From: Hymenoscyphus infarciens
Lineage: Eukaryota; Ascomycota; Leotiomycetes; Helotiales; Helotiaceae
DNA length: 28,539 nt
Assembly (NCBI GenBank): GCA_001414345.1
Contig: LLCB01000502.1
Location: forward strand, 1-28,539
Direction of reading: 5' to 3'
Each line of letters starts with the position of its first letter. Positions within the stretch are counted from its first letter, which is position 1. Made by a program: the position numbers and the translations under genes. Shown one piece after another: positions 1-10,443 of the stretch. Below the pieces are notes generated by a model. The model was not told where the DNA came from and did no database searches. It worked only from the letters and a program-made list of their open reading frames with translations.

Positions 1-745
1 ATTACTAAAGAGGTATTAAAGAAGTAGACTTAGTACTAAATAATAGACTAATAGACTTATTACTAAAGAGGTATTAAAGAAGGAGACTTAGTACTAAATA
101 ATAGACTAATAGACTTATTACTTTCTAAGTAAATTAACTTATTACTTAGAAAGTAACTAGACTAATTACTAAAGAGGTATTAAAGAAGTAGACTTAGTAC
201 TAAATAATAGACTAATAGACTTATTACTTTCTAAGTAAATAGACTAATAACTTAATAAGTAAACTTAGTACTAAATAATAGATTAATTAACTTATTACTT
301 TCTAAATAATAAGACTAATTATAAAATAAGAAGTATTAAATAAGTAGTATTAGTAGTAAAGGTTTATTAGATATTCTTAATAAGTAAATAGACTTATTTC
401 TAAATAATATATACTAAATAAGTAGATTTAAAATTTAAAGTTATAAGTAAATAAACCTATTACTTAAAAGGTAACTAGTCTAGTTACTTTCTTAGTAATA
501 AGTCTATTTACTTAGAAAGTAATAAGTCTATTAGTCTATTATTTAGTACTAAGTCTACTTCTTTAATATCTCTTTAGTAATAAGTCTATTAGTCAATTAT
601 TTAGTACTAAGTCTACTTATTTAATACTTCTTCTTTTATAATTTATCTATTTACTTAGAAAGTAATAAGTTTACTTACTTTCTAAGTATTAAGTCTATTA
701 GTTTATTACTTAGTACTAAGTCTACTTCTAAGTATAAGTATTAAA
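1..745. repeat. 58-bp tandem repeat with inverted copies (palindromic satellite-like block)
   Basis: A 58-bp unit beginning ATTACTAAAGAGG occurs at 1-58, 59-116 (one mismatch) and 165-222 (identical to the first), followed by a degenerate copy near 223-293. The same family reappears in inverted orientation from about 480 to 740. The best arm pair is 165-244 against 502-581, 79 of 80 bases complementary, with a 257-bp spacer. The unit contains no CA or TG dinucleotide, so it is already saturated for RIP. The block starts at the window edge and may continue left. It could be a fold-back element, a subtelomeric or centromeric satellite, or a transposon terminus; nothing here decides which. Confidence 0.85.
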
Positions 746-1930
746 TAAGACATAGATTTTAATTAATTTAAGCTCTACTCTATATATAGTTACGATTATA
801 TAGAGTATATAGGACTAGCACCGTCTACTAAAAAGGACTACTACTGCTACTAGTTTAGAACTAATACTTTTTCTCTTAGAATAAGTATACTAGGGTATTT
901 TAGTATATAAATAGCCTACGTAGTACTACATAGAAAGAGTATTCTAAGAGTGAAAGTGTTAGTCCTAAGAGCTAGTAGAAAGTAGTAGATAGTAGAACAG
1001 AGTTAATAGTAGAGTGAAAAGCTTTCGTAAAAATCGAGAGACGTCTCCGACGCCTTCTAGCTAGATTTTCTAGTATATTTTTCTTCGTAAATTACGAGGG
1101 TCTACTCTTTAGTATCTAGTATTAATAATAGTAAATATAATTTACGTATATACTATTAAAGTGTTTAGAGAGAGTAGGCTAGGACTTTTTAATAGAGGAG
1201 GGTAGTCTTGGCATTTCTTAGCACCTTTTTATATAAATATATAGGTGTATTACTTAGTATTACGTTTACGTAGGTAATTTACAAGCGATTTAGATGATTT
1301 TAAGTGTAAAAGATGCTCTAGAGAGCGCTTTATCGATATATATAAAAAAATAATTTATTAGAGCTAGGGCTAGTGCTAGATAGAAGGCGGGGGGTAGGCG
1401 TGGTTTTAGATATACTAGAATTTGGGATAGAGTTAGAGGCTAGGCCTGATTCGGTTTAGCCGCTCCCGCTAGCGCGGGTTACTCGAAGACTAACACTTTT
1501 GTATTCTAAAAGCTCTATTCCTAACTAGGAACACGTTAATATCTTCTCTTTAAAACTATTTTATAATAGTAACTAATAGACAATTCCTTTTAGCATCTCT
1601 TTCGTGTTTTCTCTTAAGTGAGAACTTAGAGTTAACCTTATAAGTTAAAGTATACTCCTAAGAAATAAGTACTTATTATATTATTCTACTCTAAATTTAG
1701 TAATTACTTAGATAGTACTACCTATCTTATTTCATAAGCGTGTTATCACTTTCTTACTATCTATTATACTATCTATAAACTTTCTAGTTCTTTATTCTAG
1801 ATATATATAATTAAAGAGTTAGTAGTCTACTATTTAGCTTATTTATATAACTATACTAGTAATTAATATTTTCTATTAACTAATTTCTACTTTATAATAG
1901 ATAAGAAAACAAATAGAAACTATAGCGCCT
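746..1930. other. AT-rich RIP-type DNA without genes
   Basis: This stretch is strongly AT-rich with many TA steps and no long open frame on either strand. It is probably the mutated remains of a transposable element, but I could not recognise a protein family in translation. A small GC-richer patch around 1375-1500 keeps several CpG sites (CCGCTCCCGCTAGCGCGGG near 1460). Composition changes abruptly near 1925-1935, which marks the edge of the AT-rich block. Confidence 0.6.
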
Positions 1931-3062
1931 AAGGTGAATAATTCTCACCTTATCACGATGGCTGAAAGCGGTACTTTGTGTTTGCGATTCTTCCCCGTGA
2001 CCAACATTTCTGGACCTTGGCACTTAGTATTGTCATATATTATATTACTAAGTCTGAACTCCCAATTAAAGAGGTTAAGCGCCCTGAGACGTCTGAACCT
2101 AAAGGTCCACAATGTTTTTCGAGAAGCAGTCATTTCTTCAGTCGTAGAAGTACTACGACTATGTATTTCCGTTAGGACTTCGCCTATTTTGTAGATTAAC
2201 ACTTTGGCTTTCTATACCGAAGTAAAAGAGACTGGTACGTAAACTCATGGAGTTCAAAAAATATGATGTAGCCTGTGACTAGAGTCGCAATATTGGAAAC
2301 CGTAGCAACCAACTCAATCATGATCTACTTTCGCTGCAAGGTTTGTTAGGTTTGTTAGGTTTGTGGTTGACATTTTGCAAGGCAATGCCACGAGATCGCT
2401 TGTTGGTAAGCGATAGTGCGAGTTGTCTATGTTTAAAGGTCCGACTTCAGGCATACCAAAGAGAAATGAAGTTACCATAGCTACTAGGTAACGACAAGTT
2501 TTTTTTCTCACTCGGAGCCACAGCACCACAGCACTTTTATTGTCCTGACAAGAATGTTCCGGACAATAGAGTTTTCTGACGATGGGAGTTTGGTATCTGA
2601 TATCAATGGGCAAAGCTCTGAGTGCCCCGATTTTGGAAGCCTCAATTATTGCAGACTCAACTGAAGTCCAGATGCGTGGATTACACTTAACTACCGATAT
2701 ATATAGAACACAGAGATGGATATCGAAGCATGGATCAGAGAATGAGGGACAGCAGTTCCTTCAAGTACAATGGAAGCCCCCGAAAGAAAAAGTCACTCCA
2801 TCTCACTAAAAACAGGCGTACTTCAAAGTAACAAACAACCAACCCCACGAAGCCCCCTCATCCAAGTCCCTAGAACTTGATTTACATACCCGCATTCCTC
2901 GCCCTTAAACACTCGATCAAGCCCCACCACCAAAACTAAGACCCCTAAATTCCGTCATCCAAAACAATAAGCCACCATGAATATTCAAACTAAAAGAAAC
3001 AAGCAAAGTGCAAAAGCAAGAAACGTGACATGCACAACACCAAAAAAGACAGCCCACGTGCA
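1931..3062. other. Transition region, no supported gene; short repeat and hairpin
   Basis: Base composition is moderate here, but no reading frame longer than about 100 codons looks coding, and overlapping open frames on both strands give no family match. A short direct repeat of GGTTTGTTA occurs at about 2339-2365. A perfect 8-bp inverted repeat (TATTGTCC at 2538-2545, GGACAATA at 2561-2568) could form a small hairpin. I see nothing else. Confidence 0.4.
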
Positions 3063-3398
3063 TCAGCCCAACGAATCTGATGGCTTGCTGTCAAAAACGT
3101 GATCGTACAGGTTCGCAGCAAGGCCAGGGTTAAAATCGATCCTTCGCCAAGGGAGAATCATCACACCCCTCGAACCCTCGAACGACCTAAAATAGAAAAG
3201 GAAACCCATGGCTGAAAGACTCACACCGATATAAGTACCTCCGTAAGCCCATCCCGTACCAAAGTACAAGAATGAAAGAGCAAGAACAAGAAAATAGAAG
3301 CCTAGAAGAAAGAAAGGAACCCCGCATATCAGCAGACAATACACGGCGCCATCGGAATCGGCGACCCGAATGAAGAAAGGGAATGGGGGTTCTTGCAT
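3063..3398 (-). CDS. Putative small integral membrane protein, 111 aa, unrecognised
   Basis: This single-exon frame would encode 111 residues. The N-terminal 18 residues are polar or aromatic (MQEPPFPFFIRVADSDG). Residues about 19-46 form a long hydrophobic stretch that could be one long or two short membrane segments. Residues about 51-70 form a further hydrophobic segment rich in Gly and Ser. The C-terminal 40 residues are soluble and charged, with WRR and a Lys/Asp-containing tail. No cleavable signal peptide is evident. I do not recognise the family. The regular hydrophobic pattern argues for a real protein; the short length, weak start context (T at -3) and lack of introns argue against it. 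It lies about 1.1 kb from the AT-rich edge. Confidence 0.4.
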   Translation of the reverse strand: MQEPPFPFFIRVADSDGAVYCLLICGVPFFLLGFYFLVLALSFLYFGTGWAYGGTYIGVSLSAMGFLFYFRSFEGSRGVMILPWRRIDFNPGLAANLYDHVFDSKPSDSLG

Positions 3399-6300
3399 TT
3401 ATTTACTTAGGGAGGAGGGGCCGCCGGTTAGATGAGTAGGTAGAGAAAGCGTCGTGCAGCTGTCCCCGCCTTTTCTGTTTAAGCTTGCCTTCCTTATGCT
3501 TTCCCATCCCCGAGGGCGCTTCGAAATCAATATAATTGTGATCAAATTATTCAAATTGTTCCAAATGAGTGTAGGTCCCCACTTGGAAACACCACCCTCT
3601 CCATTGACAGAAGAGAAAAAAGCAATGCTCTCTGGTGCTCTCCAGTGGCGAACCTGCAGCAGGCGATCGGAAACTGAAATGCGAGCCTGCCCGTGGTGGG
3701 TGACATGCGTGAACAGGGAAGCGACGCGGGGCCGAGGCGGGCGGGCGGCTTTCTTTTTTGGGTCCACTGCTACTTGATACGAACACACGCAGCAGCAGAT
3801 GGATTCCAGGTTGTTGCAGTGACGGGGACCTAGACGGGTAAAGAAGTGGAAGCTAGAGCTCTGCAAACGATTTCTACTTCGTCCCAGGCGAATCAGTCTA
3901 TAGCGGGACCCAGCAAAGCAGGGTTTATTTAGGAGGCCCCGTTATGGACTGTTACGCCTGGGACTAAGTACTTTTTCTCCGATGTACTGTCGCGGAAGGA
4001 GCCAACGGATGAGATGGTTCTAGAAAACGATACAGAGTGAGGTGGAATTTGGCGAGGGAAGAAGGGTCATATTTACTCCCCCAAAAAGTTAGAGTTAGCC
4101 CAGATCAACAGAGGTGTGGTGAGACAACTTCCCTAGCTCATCAAGACCCTGCCGAATTTACTAGTAGAAATCGCCATTCACCCCAAAACCCTAGAAAAGG
4201 ATCTGGCTACAGAGAGGGGGATTCTATTCAGAAACGAAGACGGGTATTCAGAAAGCTTTTATCTTGCCCACCTATCACAGCCCCTCGTAACAAGACGAAA
4301 CAACATGTTTTAAACTTTCCATATTTTCGACGAAAACTGAATAAGCCAAACTCCCAATTTAGCTTCCGGCCCCCCCAGAAAACACTCCCTCATTGGATCT
4401 CTTCTCTCTTCTATTCGGATGAACCAACCACTGAAGAAGCACGGGTCGTATGGACCTCCTCGTCGCTTCATTCATATCACAGCTGTCTTATATGGTTCCT
4501 TCAAACATGGATCTCGCACGCAGATTCAGGAACGAAGTTGGGGGTTTTCCAATAGGGCTGAGGATTCCCTTTCCCTCGCATATGATGAGGTTTACAGTAT
4601 ACGAGAGCAGTGTTTGGAAAAATTTGAGACGTGAGACTTTTGATGCTCGACATGACACCCATGGCTATTGGGGTGCTCGAGTAAGGTCGGGGGTTACGGA
4701 TGTGCTGGATGTGAAATGTGATGCTCAGTGGCGAGGAAAGTAGATGGGTCTAGATGGAGCTAGTTGGAGCGAATGGGAGCTTGCTAATGCAGCTACTTGG
4801 TTAGTCAGGAGACAAAATCGGAGTTAATCGCAACTACTGTGGACCGCTACTTCGTTGGTGGTTGAGCACGGATTTACATAGTAATTGCTTGCTGAAAGAG
4901 CGGAGGATTTCAACCACCCCTACTAAGAGAGTTGCCGGCACTCTGCTTGGTCTCATGATCATCTCGTTCATGGAGAATAACCAAACCTGCTCGAAATATA
5001 CTGGTATGATACCGTATTCGTGAAGTAATTGGGATTGTTCAACGTTACAAGCTTGGACGATCCGAGCATCTCCCAAAGATCTTGCGAAAAGACCAGACGA
5101 AGAATATCAATGCCTTGGCTTGTGTGGCTTGGAGCAGAGCGATGTCTATAATGAATTCGGCGTGTGAAGCGCTTACCTTCGTACTCGAGCACAAATACAA
5201 GAGGGTTGCTGTGCTGTGCCATCTCAATGCAAGATTCATCAGATTCGTAGGTACAGATATAGAAATCAAAAGTCGGCGAGAGATTTGGGGAATGGTTGCC
5301 CCTCATTCGGATCTTTTGCACAGCACAGCACAACGCACAGCCAGCCCCTCAGCGTGCGCCGCAGTTGCTGACAGCGGCCTTCTTCTCGTATTATTTTTTT
5401 CGGCCCTTTCTGCAGTGAGGTGGTATTGAATTCTTTACGGGCTTAAGATGAACTCACAGCACTGTCTTTGGGCCATTCTCTTTGTCTCTATTAAAATCCC
5501 GAAACCTAACGGGACATTGAAGGGTTCCGTATCGTCCTAGGCCGATGAAAGTAGCGTTGGCTCATGCCCTGGCGAGGCGCTGCGGTAACGCCTGTCCGTG
5601 GGATCGGAGACAAAAAAAAAAGTTAAAAGGACTCTTTCTGTAACCAACCTGAAATTTGGCGAGGAAACAGGAGGAGAAAGGGGACGACGAGAGATTGGAC
5701 CGTTGATATGGGAAACATCAGGCTGAGGGAGATTAGACCCGGGTTTGAGGGCGGTTGGCCCCGACGCACTTTCTTTCTGATGAGATCCCAGATCAGTCTC
5801 GCTTTGATGTTGGGTTACTTGGACTACGGAGAGGTTACAAGGGTTGGTTGATCGGTTCCATACCGAGGCAGCTGCAGCCAACGAACGGATGCACAAAAGC
5901 AGTTGGAAACGATCTCCAACTTTTGATTCCTGGGAAGTCTCTCTTTTCCTTGTGCAACATCCAACATCGATCATGCTGCTTCAGAGACTCGATACCATAT
6001 CATAGACTCATAGTCGATGGACATGACCCAGAACGGGAAGATGCAGATACAACGGATGTAGAAGGGGATACCCGGGTGGGAGCATATCAGATGCCCAAGA
6101 AGTTGGGACTCCGGAAGAACCATGCCATGCCCTTTGCGGTCAGTGGCTTTTCTCCCCAGCATCGTCTGGGACCGGGGTTTCAATCACCATCACAGCAATA
6201 ATTGATCTGGCAGCTTTCATCTGATTCATCTCTCCTTGATTCCTCAGAAGACTTGATCTGGTTAGCGGTGATATCTTTCATCGATTTGTGATGTCTTTGA

Positions 6301-6504
6301 ATTCAATGCAATGGGCTTCCAAGGAGTCTAGTGTTGGGAGGACGAAGGTACAACGTGGGGTGACATGGCACAAGGAAAACCAAAATCCGAGGATGAGTGG
6401 AGGGTGTGACGGGATCAGGACGAGGGAAGAGCAAAAGCAAGCAAGAGCGGGGTGGCTGGACGAATGACCAGACGACATGAAATATTGATGATGCTTTGCC
6501 AGCT

Positions 6505-6540
6505 GGATGTGGATGTGGATGTGGATGTGGATGAGGATGT
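6505..6540. repeat. Hexanucleotide microsatellite (TGGATG)6
   Basis: Six tandem TGGATG hexamers, the last reading AGGATG. The repeat lies in the gene-poor region and is not inside a supported coding sequence. Confidence 0.9.
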
Positions 6541-7681
6541 AGGTAATGCGTACAACAATCTTCAAGCATTATTGGAGGAGCGGGATTCCCACGCCAGGTG
6601 GCAACCCGAGTTGTTTTTCTGTAGAATTGAATTCAACCATTGCTTGCAGTCCGCTTTGGTTGTGTTGCGGAGTAGGTACTTGTGAGTAGGTACCTAGCTA
6701 ACTACTCGATTGGGAGTGAGTGGATCTGATAGTCTGATATCCCATGCTACCTGGTTATGCAACTTCTGGAAATGGGTTTGGCTAATTGCCCACGAAGCAG
6801 GAGCAGGAGCAGGAGGGCGAGGAAGATGGCGATGGAGATACTTCTTCCGGAAAAGTGAGAGAAGAAGAGGGGAGGGGAAGGCAACTATTATATGCACTGC
6901 AGGAGAAGCAGCTGTGCCTGGTTCGCACCCCAGACAAAGGGGAGGGGAAGGGAAGCTGTTCTTGAGTTTCTTCCCACCCCTTCCAATTCCCATTCGTTAT
7001 TCAGGTACAGAGCATGTGCGGGGCACCAACAAATAGACGAGTGATATGCGAGTTGGCCGGCGTGAGGTGTATGAGGAAGATTTAGCCAACACTTACTGTG
7101 ATAATGGGTAGATGCGGAGGGAATTAAGAAGCTACGACCTAGCTTATAGTCCTTGGTGCAGAAGAACGAAAATGGCCTCTTGGATGACCTTGGGGAGCGG
7201 TGACGCCGAGAGAGAACTCGGTTTTAAGTGGCCGTGATGACAATGCTGATGCCATCGTCTTGAGTCTTTGTAATCCAGTTGCATGCGTGCCAACGCAGGC
7301 AGGCACATTCAGAAAGATGTGGGGGATTGGTGATGTTCTTTCTTTTCGTAGCACAGTGGAGAGCCATCTCTGAGCTTCTTTGTCTTTGTTAGGCGGAAGT
7401 TGTAGGAATGGGAAGTGTCACCGCTAGAGTCAGATGGTGCTGGAGTCTGCCCACAGAGTCAATAACAGAGCGTTGCGTCACTCATCTGCAGCGTGACTCC
7501 GTAGGTAGCTACGGAAAGTTCCAGATGTTGGAGACAGAAGAGAAACGAGGGACCAAAGGCCTAGAAGGATAGGATACAAAGCTAAAGAGCTAAAAACAGA
7601 GCCCAAGGCTAAAAGGTAGGTACGCTGAAGAGAAAGACTGAAGGAAGCGACAGGCTTCATCCCAGTTGCTCTTGCCCCATC

Positions 7682-7771
7682 CAGGTCTAGTTCAGGTCTA
7701 GTTGAGGTCTAGTTCAGGTCTAGTTCAGGTCTCTAGCTCAGGTCTAGTCTAGGTCTAGTCCAGGTCTAGTA
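7682..7771. repeat. 11-bp minisatellite, 8 copies
   Basis: The core AGGTCTAG begins at 7683, 7694, 7705, 7716, 7727, 7740, 7751 and 7762. The period is exactly 11 bp except for one 2-bp insertion in the fifth copy. The array lies about 480 bp upstream of the ELL start codon, in or beside its promoter. The spacing is close to one helical turn, so a bound protein would meet repeated sites on nearly the same face; whether anything binds is unknown. Confidence 0.9.
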
Positions 7772-8101
7772 CTGAGGTGGCTGATAATTCGTGCCCCCCT
7801 AGCGAAGCCCGCAAAGCCCGGTAAAATGGGCCAGTCAGTGGGCTCCAACGAGCGACAGCCCTGGATGAACAACCGCAACAAAGATACTACCACTTCCACT
7901 CTCTCCAATCCTCCACTCCACCACCTCCCGTCACTCAGCAACCTCAACTCCTTGCTCCAGTCTGCAATTCACAACCCTCCAAACCAAGCTACAGTGATTG
8001 CTTTTCTCACCTGCTCAATTATTCATTTCTCTTGCACTCGTCGACGCTATCACTTCTCACCTCCCACCGCACGAGTCCCTGCTCCTCATTTCCTCGAACA
8101 A

Positions 8102-8131
8102 ATGCATGGTGATATCGCTTTCATGTACTGA
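8102..8131 (+). promoter_or_regulatory. Possible upstream ORF (9 codons) in the ELL 5' leader
   Basis: ATG at 8102 opens a 9-codon frame (MHGDIAFMY) closed by TGA at 8129-8131, 116 bp before the ELL start codon. If transcription begins upstream of it, this would be a uORF able to dampen translation of the main frame. The transcript start is not visible in sequence, so this is inference. Confidence 0.3.
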
Positions 8132-8247
8132 ACCTTTCCTCCCGCGGTCGTGATTTGGCAGCGAGCCACCACCACCTCGAGATCCCTTCACGAATACAAT
8201 CACGAATACCGAATACTCGATCGACGAACAATCCTACAAATACAAAA

Positions 8248-10443
8248 ATGAAGCCTGCTTTGCTATTCCCAGAGTCGGGCGTGGAGCTGCGGACCTCGTC
8301 GACGCCCAGCTCTGCAGTCCCAGAAGTCCTCGGCCTCACCCTCTCCGACTCGGTGCTGGAAGAAATGATCAAATGCGTGCAGAATGGAAAACCCATACAA
8401 TTGTCCCTGGGGGAGCACCCGGTAAGAGAAACAATTCTTTCCCATTGTCGTACTGGCATCGTGGGTCGTGGTTCCTATTGTCGTGGGGTTTGGGTTAAGT
8501 CGGCCTAACCCCGAATACCCTCGCTTGCTATTGTTGCGCCATGTCAATACACAACATTCACCAGAACTATGCTAACAATGGCGCTGGTCAACAGAACTTT
8601 ACTTATGGCACGAAAACCCAACATCTTTCCACCTCCACCGATCCTTTTACCCACGAACTTTTCCGCAGTACGAAGATTGATTCCGATCACAATTCCTCGA
8701 ATACAGAAACCATGGCTTTCCTCGATAGAAATGGCAAGAGCGTCACTTATGGCAACCCCTCATTCAAAGCTCCCTTCAGCAAGAAGAACTTCATAATGGG
8801 TCCCCAACCAGCTACTCGAGCTCCTGCGGCCCCGAAAGTCATAGCCTCGACAACCGAAGGTACCGATAATGCACTCGCACAACTGCAGAGCTCGTTGGCT
8901 TCCGAGAAAGAGAGGAAGCTGGAAAATACGTAAGTATTGAGCGAGGAATGACTGAAGAGTGTAATTGACCAGTAATAGGACCAAGTTGATCAAGAATGGG
9001 CCCTTGCCCGGACGGAAAGGAGCTGCAGCGAAGATGGCAAGCAAGGCAAAGATGTTCTCACAGGCCAATCGATCGGTACCTGTCAGCCCGGCTCTCTCTG
9101 GTGTTGGCTCGCCATCACTCGGCCCAACCTCAGTCCCCCTCTCAGAACAAACGGCCAACCAGGCAAAGGAATCCCGAAAGCCAATTATTCACTTACTGGC
9201 CTCGGCTGACATGACAGAACGCCAGCTCAGAGATTTATTACCAGACGCAGAAGATGGTGATTTCAAATATCAGCTCAACAAAGTCGCGGATAAGTCGTCT
9301 GGGGATAAATATGTGCTGGCAAAGCGCTACTTCAGAGAGTTGGATGTTTGGACCTACGATTACCCATCTCAAGACGATCGCCAACGCGCAATCGACAATG
9401 CCGTGAAACGATACGACAACCTACGAATAGGTGTTTCCGAGCCAGAATGGGATAGATTACTGCCAAAGTCGGAACGAGGCACCGGAAAGTCACTGAGTAA
9501 GCTCCAGGGCCTGATTGCACAAGGCTTAGCGAAGCTGGGACCAAAGTTGGATGATGGATCAGGTCGAGATACTTCGCCTGGTGAGGATGACGACCTTGGG
9601 ATCAAGAAGAAGAAGGCCGATGGTCCTACAAAGCCCAAGAAGCTCACGGAAAATCAAGCCCAGGTTAAGCGATTGCTTTCTAATAAACCCAGCAAGGCGG
9701 CCAGCAAAGCTTCACCCAGACCGGCAGCTCCCCCAGCAGCAAAGAAGGAAAAGCCGGTAGCAAAGGCATCGAGTACCAAGCCATTATCTTCGGAGTTTGT
9801 TGGTGATTCAGATGAGGATGAGGTGGAGGTAGTGACTCGCAAACCGGCTACGAAGCCTGAGAGTGCCATGGCAAGGAAGCGTCGGCGTGCCGAAGAACTT
9901 GATACCAGCGATTCGAGCATTCCACTGAGCAAGAAGGTGAAGAAGGACGCTCCTGTCACCAACCACCGTGTTTCTGACGCCAGCCAAACATCACGGACCA
10001 CGACCACTTCCCTCCAATCTTCCAATACGATCAAGACCAAGGATACGTCCCCTCAAAAATCTTCTCCGTTGGCTTCTTCTCCACCTACGAATGCGTCCGA
10101 GTTTGACCGAACATCTGGACATCGAACTACATCTTCATCCTCAGCTTCTCCAGCACCACATGCCATCCCCAAAACATCTCGTTCGCCCATACACAAACGC
10201 CATCACAAATCCTCCTCGGTTACATCCTCTACCTCCTCGAATGGCTCTACTCGAACCTTGAAACCAGAAGTGATGGACTTGGCCAAGAAGTATCGGGTAT
10301 GGTATCCTTCATACTCCAAGCTACATCGGGAACTCGCCAATTTGAAGTATCGAGATAGCCAGAAGGAAGACGAGTTACTGCAGATGCATGGGAAATTAGC
10401 AGCTATGAAGCGACAGATCCTCGAGGGTGTCATTGAGAATTAA
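8248..10443 (+). CDS. ell1: RNA polymerase II elongation factor ELL family protein, 3 exons, 659 aa
   Basis: Exons are 8248-8421, 8595-8929 and 8973-10443; introns have GTAAGA and GTAAGT donors and CAG acceptors. The joined frame is 1980 nt. Residues about 25-150 resemble the ELL N-terminal region (VLGLTLSDSVLEEM near the start). Residues about 240-322 form the ELL winged-helix-like segment, opening with PIIHLLA. A long Ser/Lys/Pro-rich, probably disordered linker with basic runs spans about 323-600. The last 58 residues form a helical occludin/ELL-type domain ending LLQMHGKLAAMKRQILEGV, close to the C-terminus of animal ELL. ELL proteins suppress Pol II pausing and, with an EAF partner, act in nuclear elongation complexes; fission yeast has Ell1. 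The start at 8248 has A at -3 (ACAAAAATG), and the frame remains open upstream without another ATG. Family assignment comes from remembered sequence pattern, not a search. Confidence 0.85.
8422..8594 (+). other. ELL gene intron 1 (phase 0, 173 nt)
   Basis: Donor GTAAGA at 8422, a likely branch site TGCTAAC near 8568-8574, and acceptor CAACAG ending at 8594. Splicing joins GEHP to NFTYGT and keeps the frame open across both exons. Confidence 0.8.
8930..8972 (+). other. ELL gene intron 2 with two possible acceptors
   Basis: Donor GTAAGT at 8930; acceptor CAG ending at 8972. A second acceptor TAG ends at 8978, and using it removes exactly two residues (659 versus 657 aa) without changing frame. 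I chose the upstream CAG as the more canonical site; the other is equally possible. Confidence 0.7.

Larger units (their letters stand above)
3399..8247. other. Long moderate-GC stretch with no convincing gene
   Basis: Nearly 5 kb holds only open frames up to about 170 codons, several overlapping antisense to one another, with no recognisable motif or consistent intron pattern. Simple repeats are present: TGGATG six times at 6505-6540 (last copy with one mismatch), GCAGGA three times at 6797-6814, and an 11-bp minisatellite at 7682-7771. From about 7870 to 8247 the plus strand becomes pyrimidine-rich (runs of CTCC, CACC), the usual look of a fungal promoter and 5' leader, and fits the ELL gene that follows. 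CpA/TpG are not visibly depleted, so this is not RIP-type DNA. Non-coding transcripts or a heavily spliced gene cannot be excluded. Confidence 0.5.

Noticed and set aside
1..745. CRISPR array
   Set aside because: Repeats are contiguous or irregularly spaced, occur in both orientations, and sit in eukaryotic RIP-type DNA.
2337..2367. TTTGTTAGG repeats as an interstitial telomere
   Set aside because: The unit is not TTAGGG and is only repeated about two and a half times; a simple direct repeat is sufficient.
3399..3866. 155-codon minus-strand frame upstream of the putative membrane protein
   Set aside because: It ends immediately before the membrane protein start, has Cys-rich and low-complexity patches, no domain, and overlaps a plus-strand frame.
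4037..4555. 172-codon plus-strand open frame
   Set aside because: The translation is low in hydrophobic core pattern, has no recognisable motif, and overlaps other open frames. Not enough to call a gene.
5537..6201. Overlapping 145-codon minus and 148-codon plus frames
   Set aside because: They are mutually antisense over part of their length, the plus frame lacks an ATG at its upstream end, and neither has a recognisable family.
6915..6935. tRNA B-box-like GGTTCGCACCC
   Set aside because: No A box at suitable spacing and no cloverleaf folding visible.
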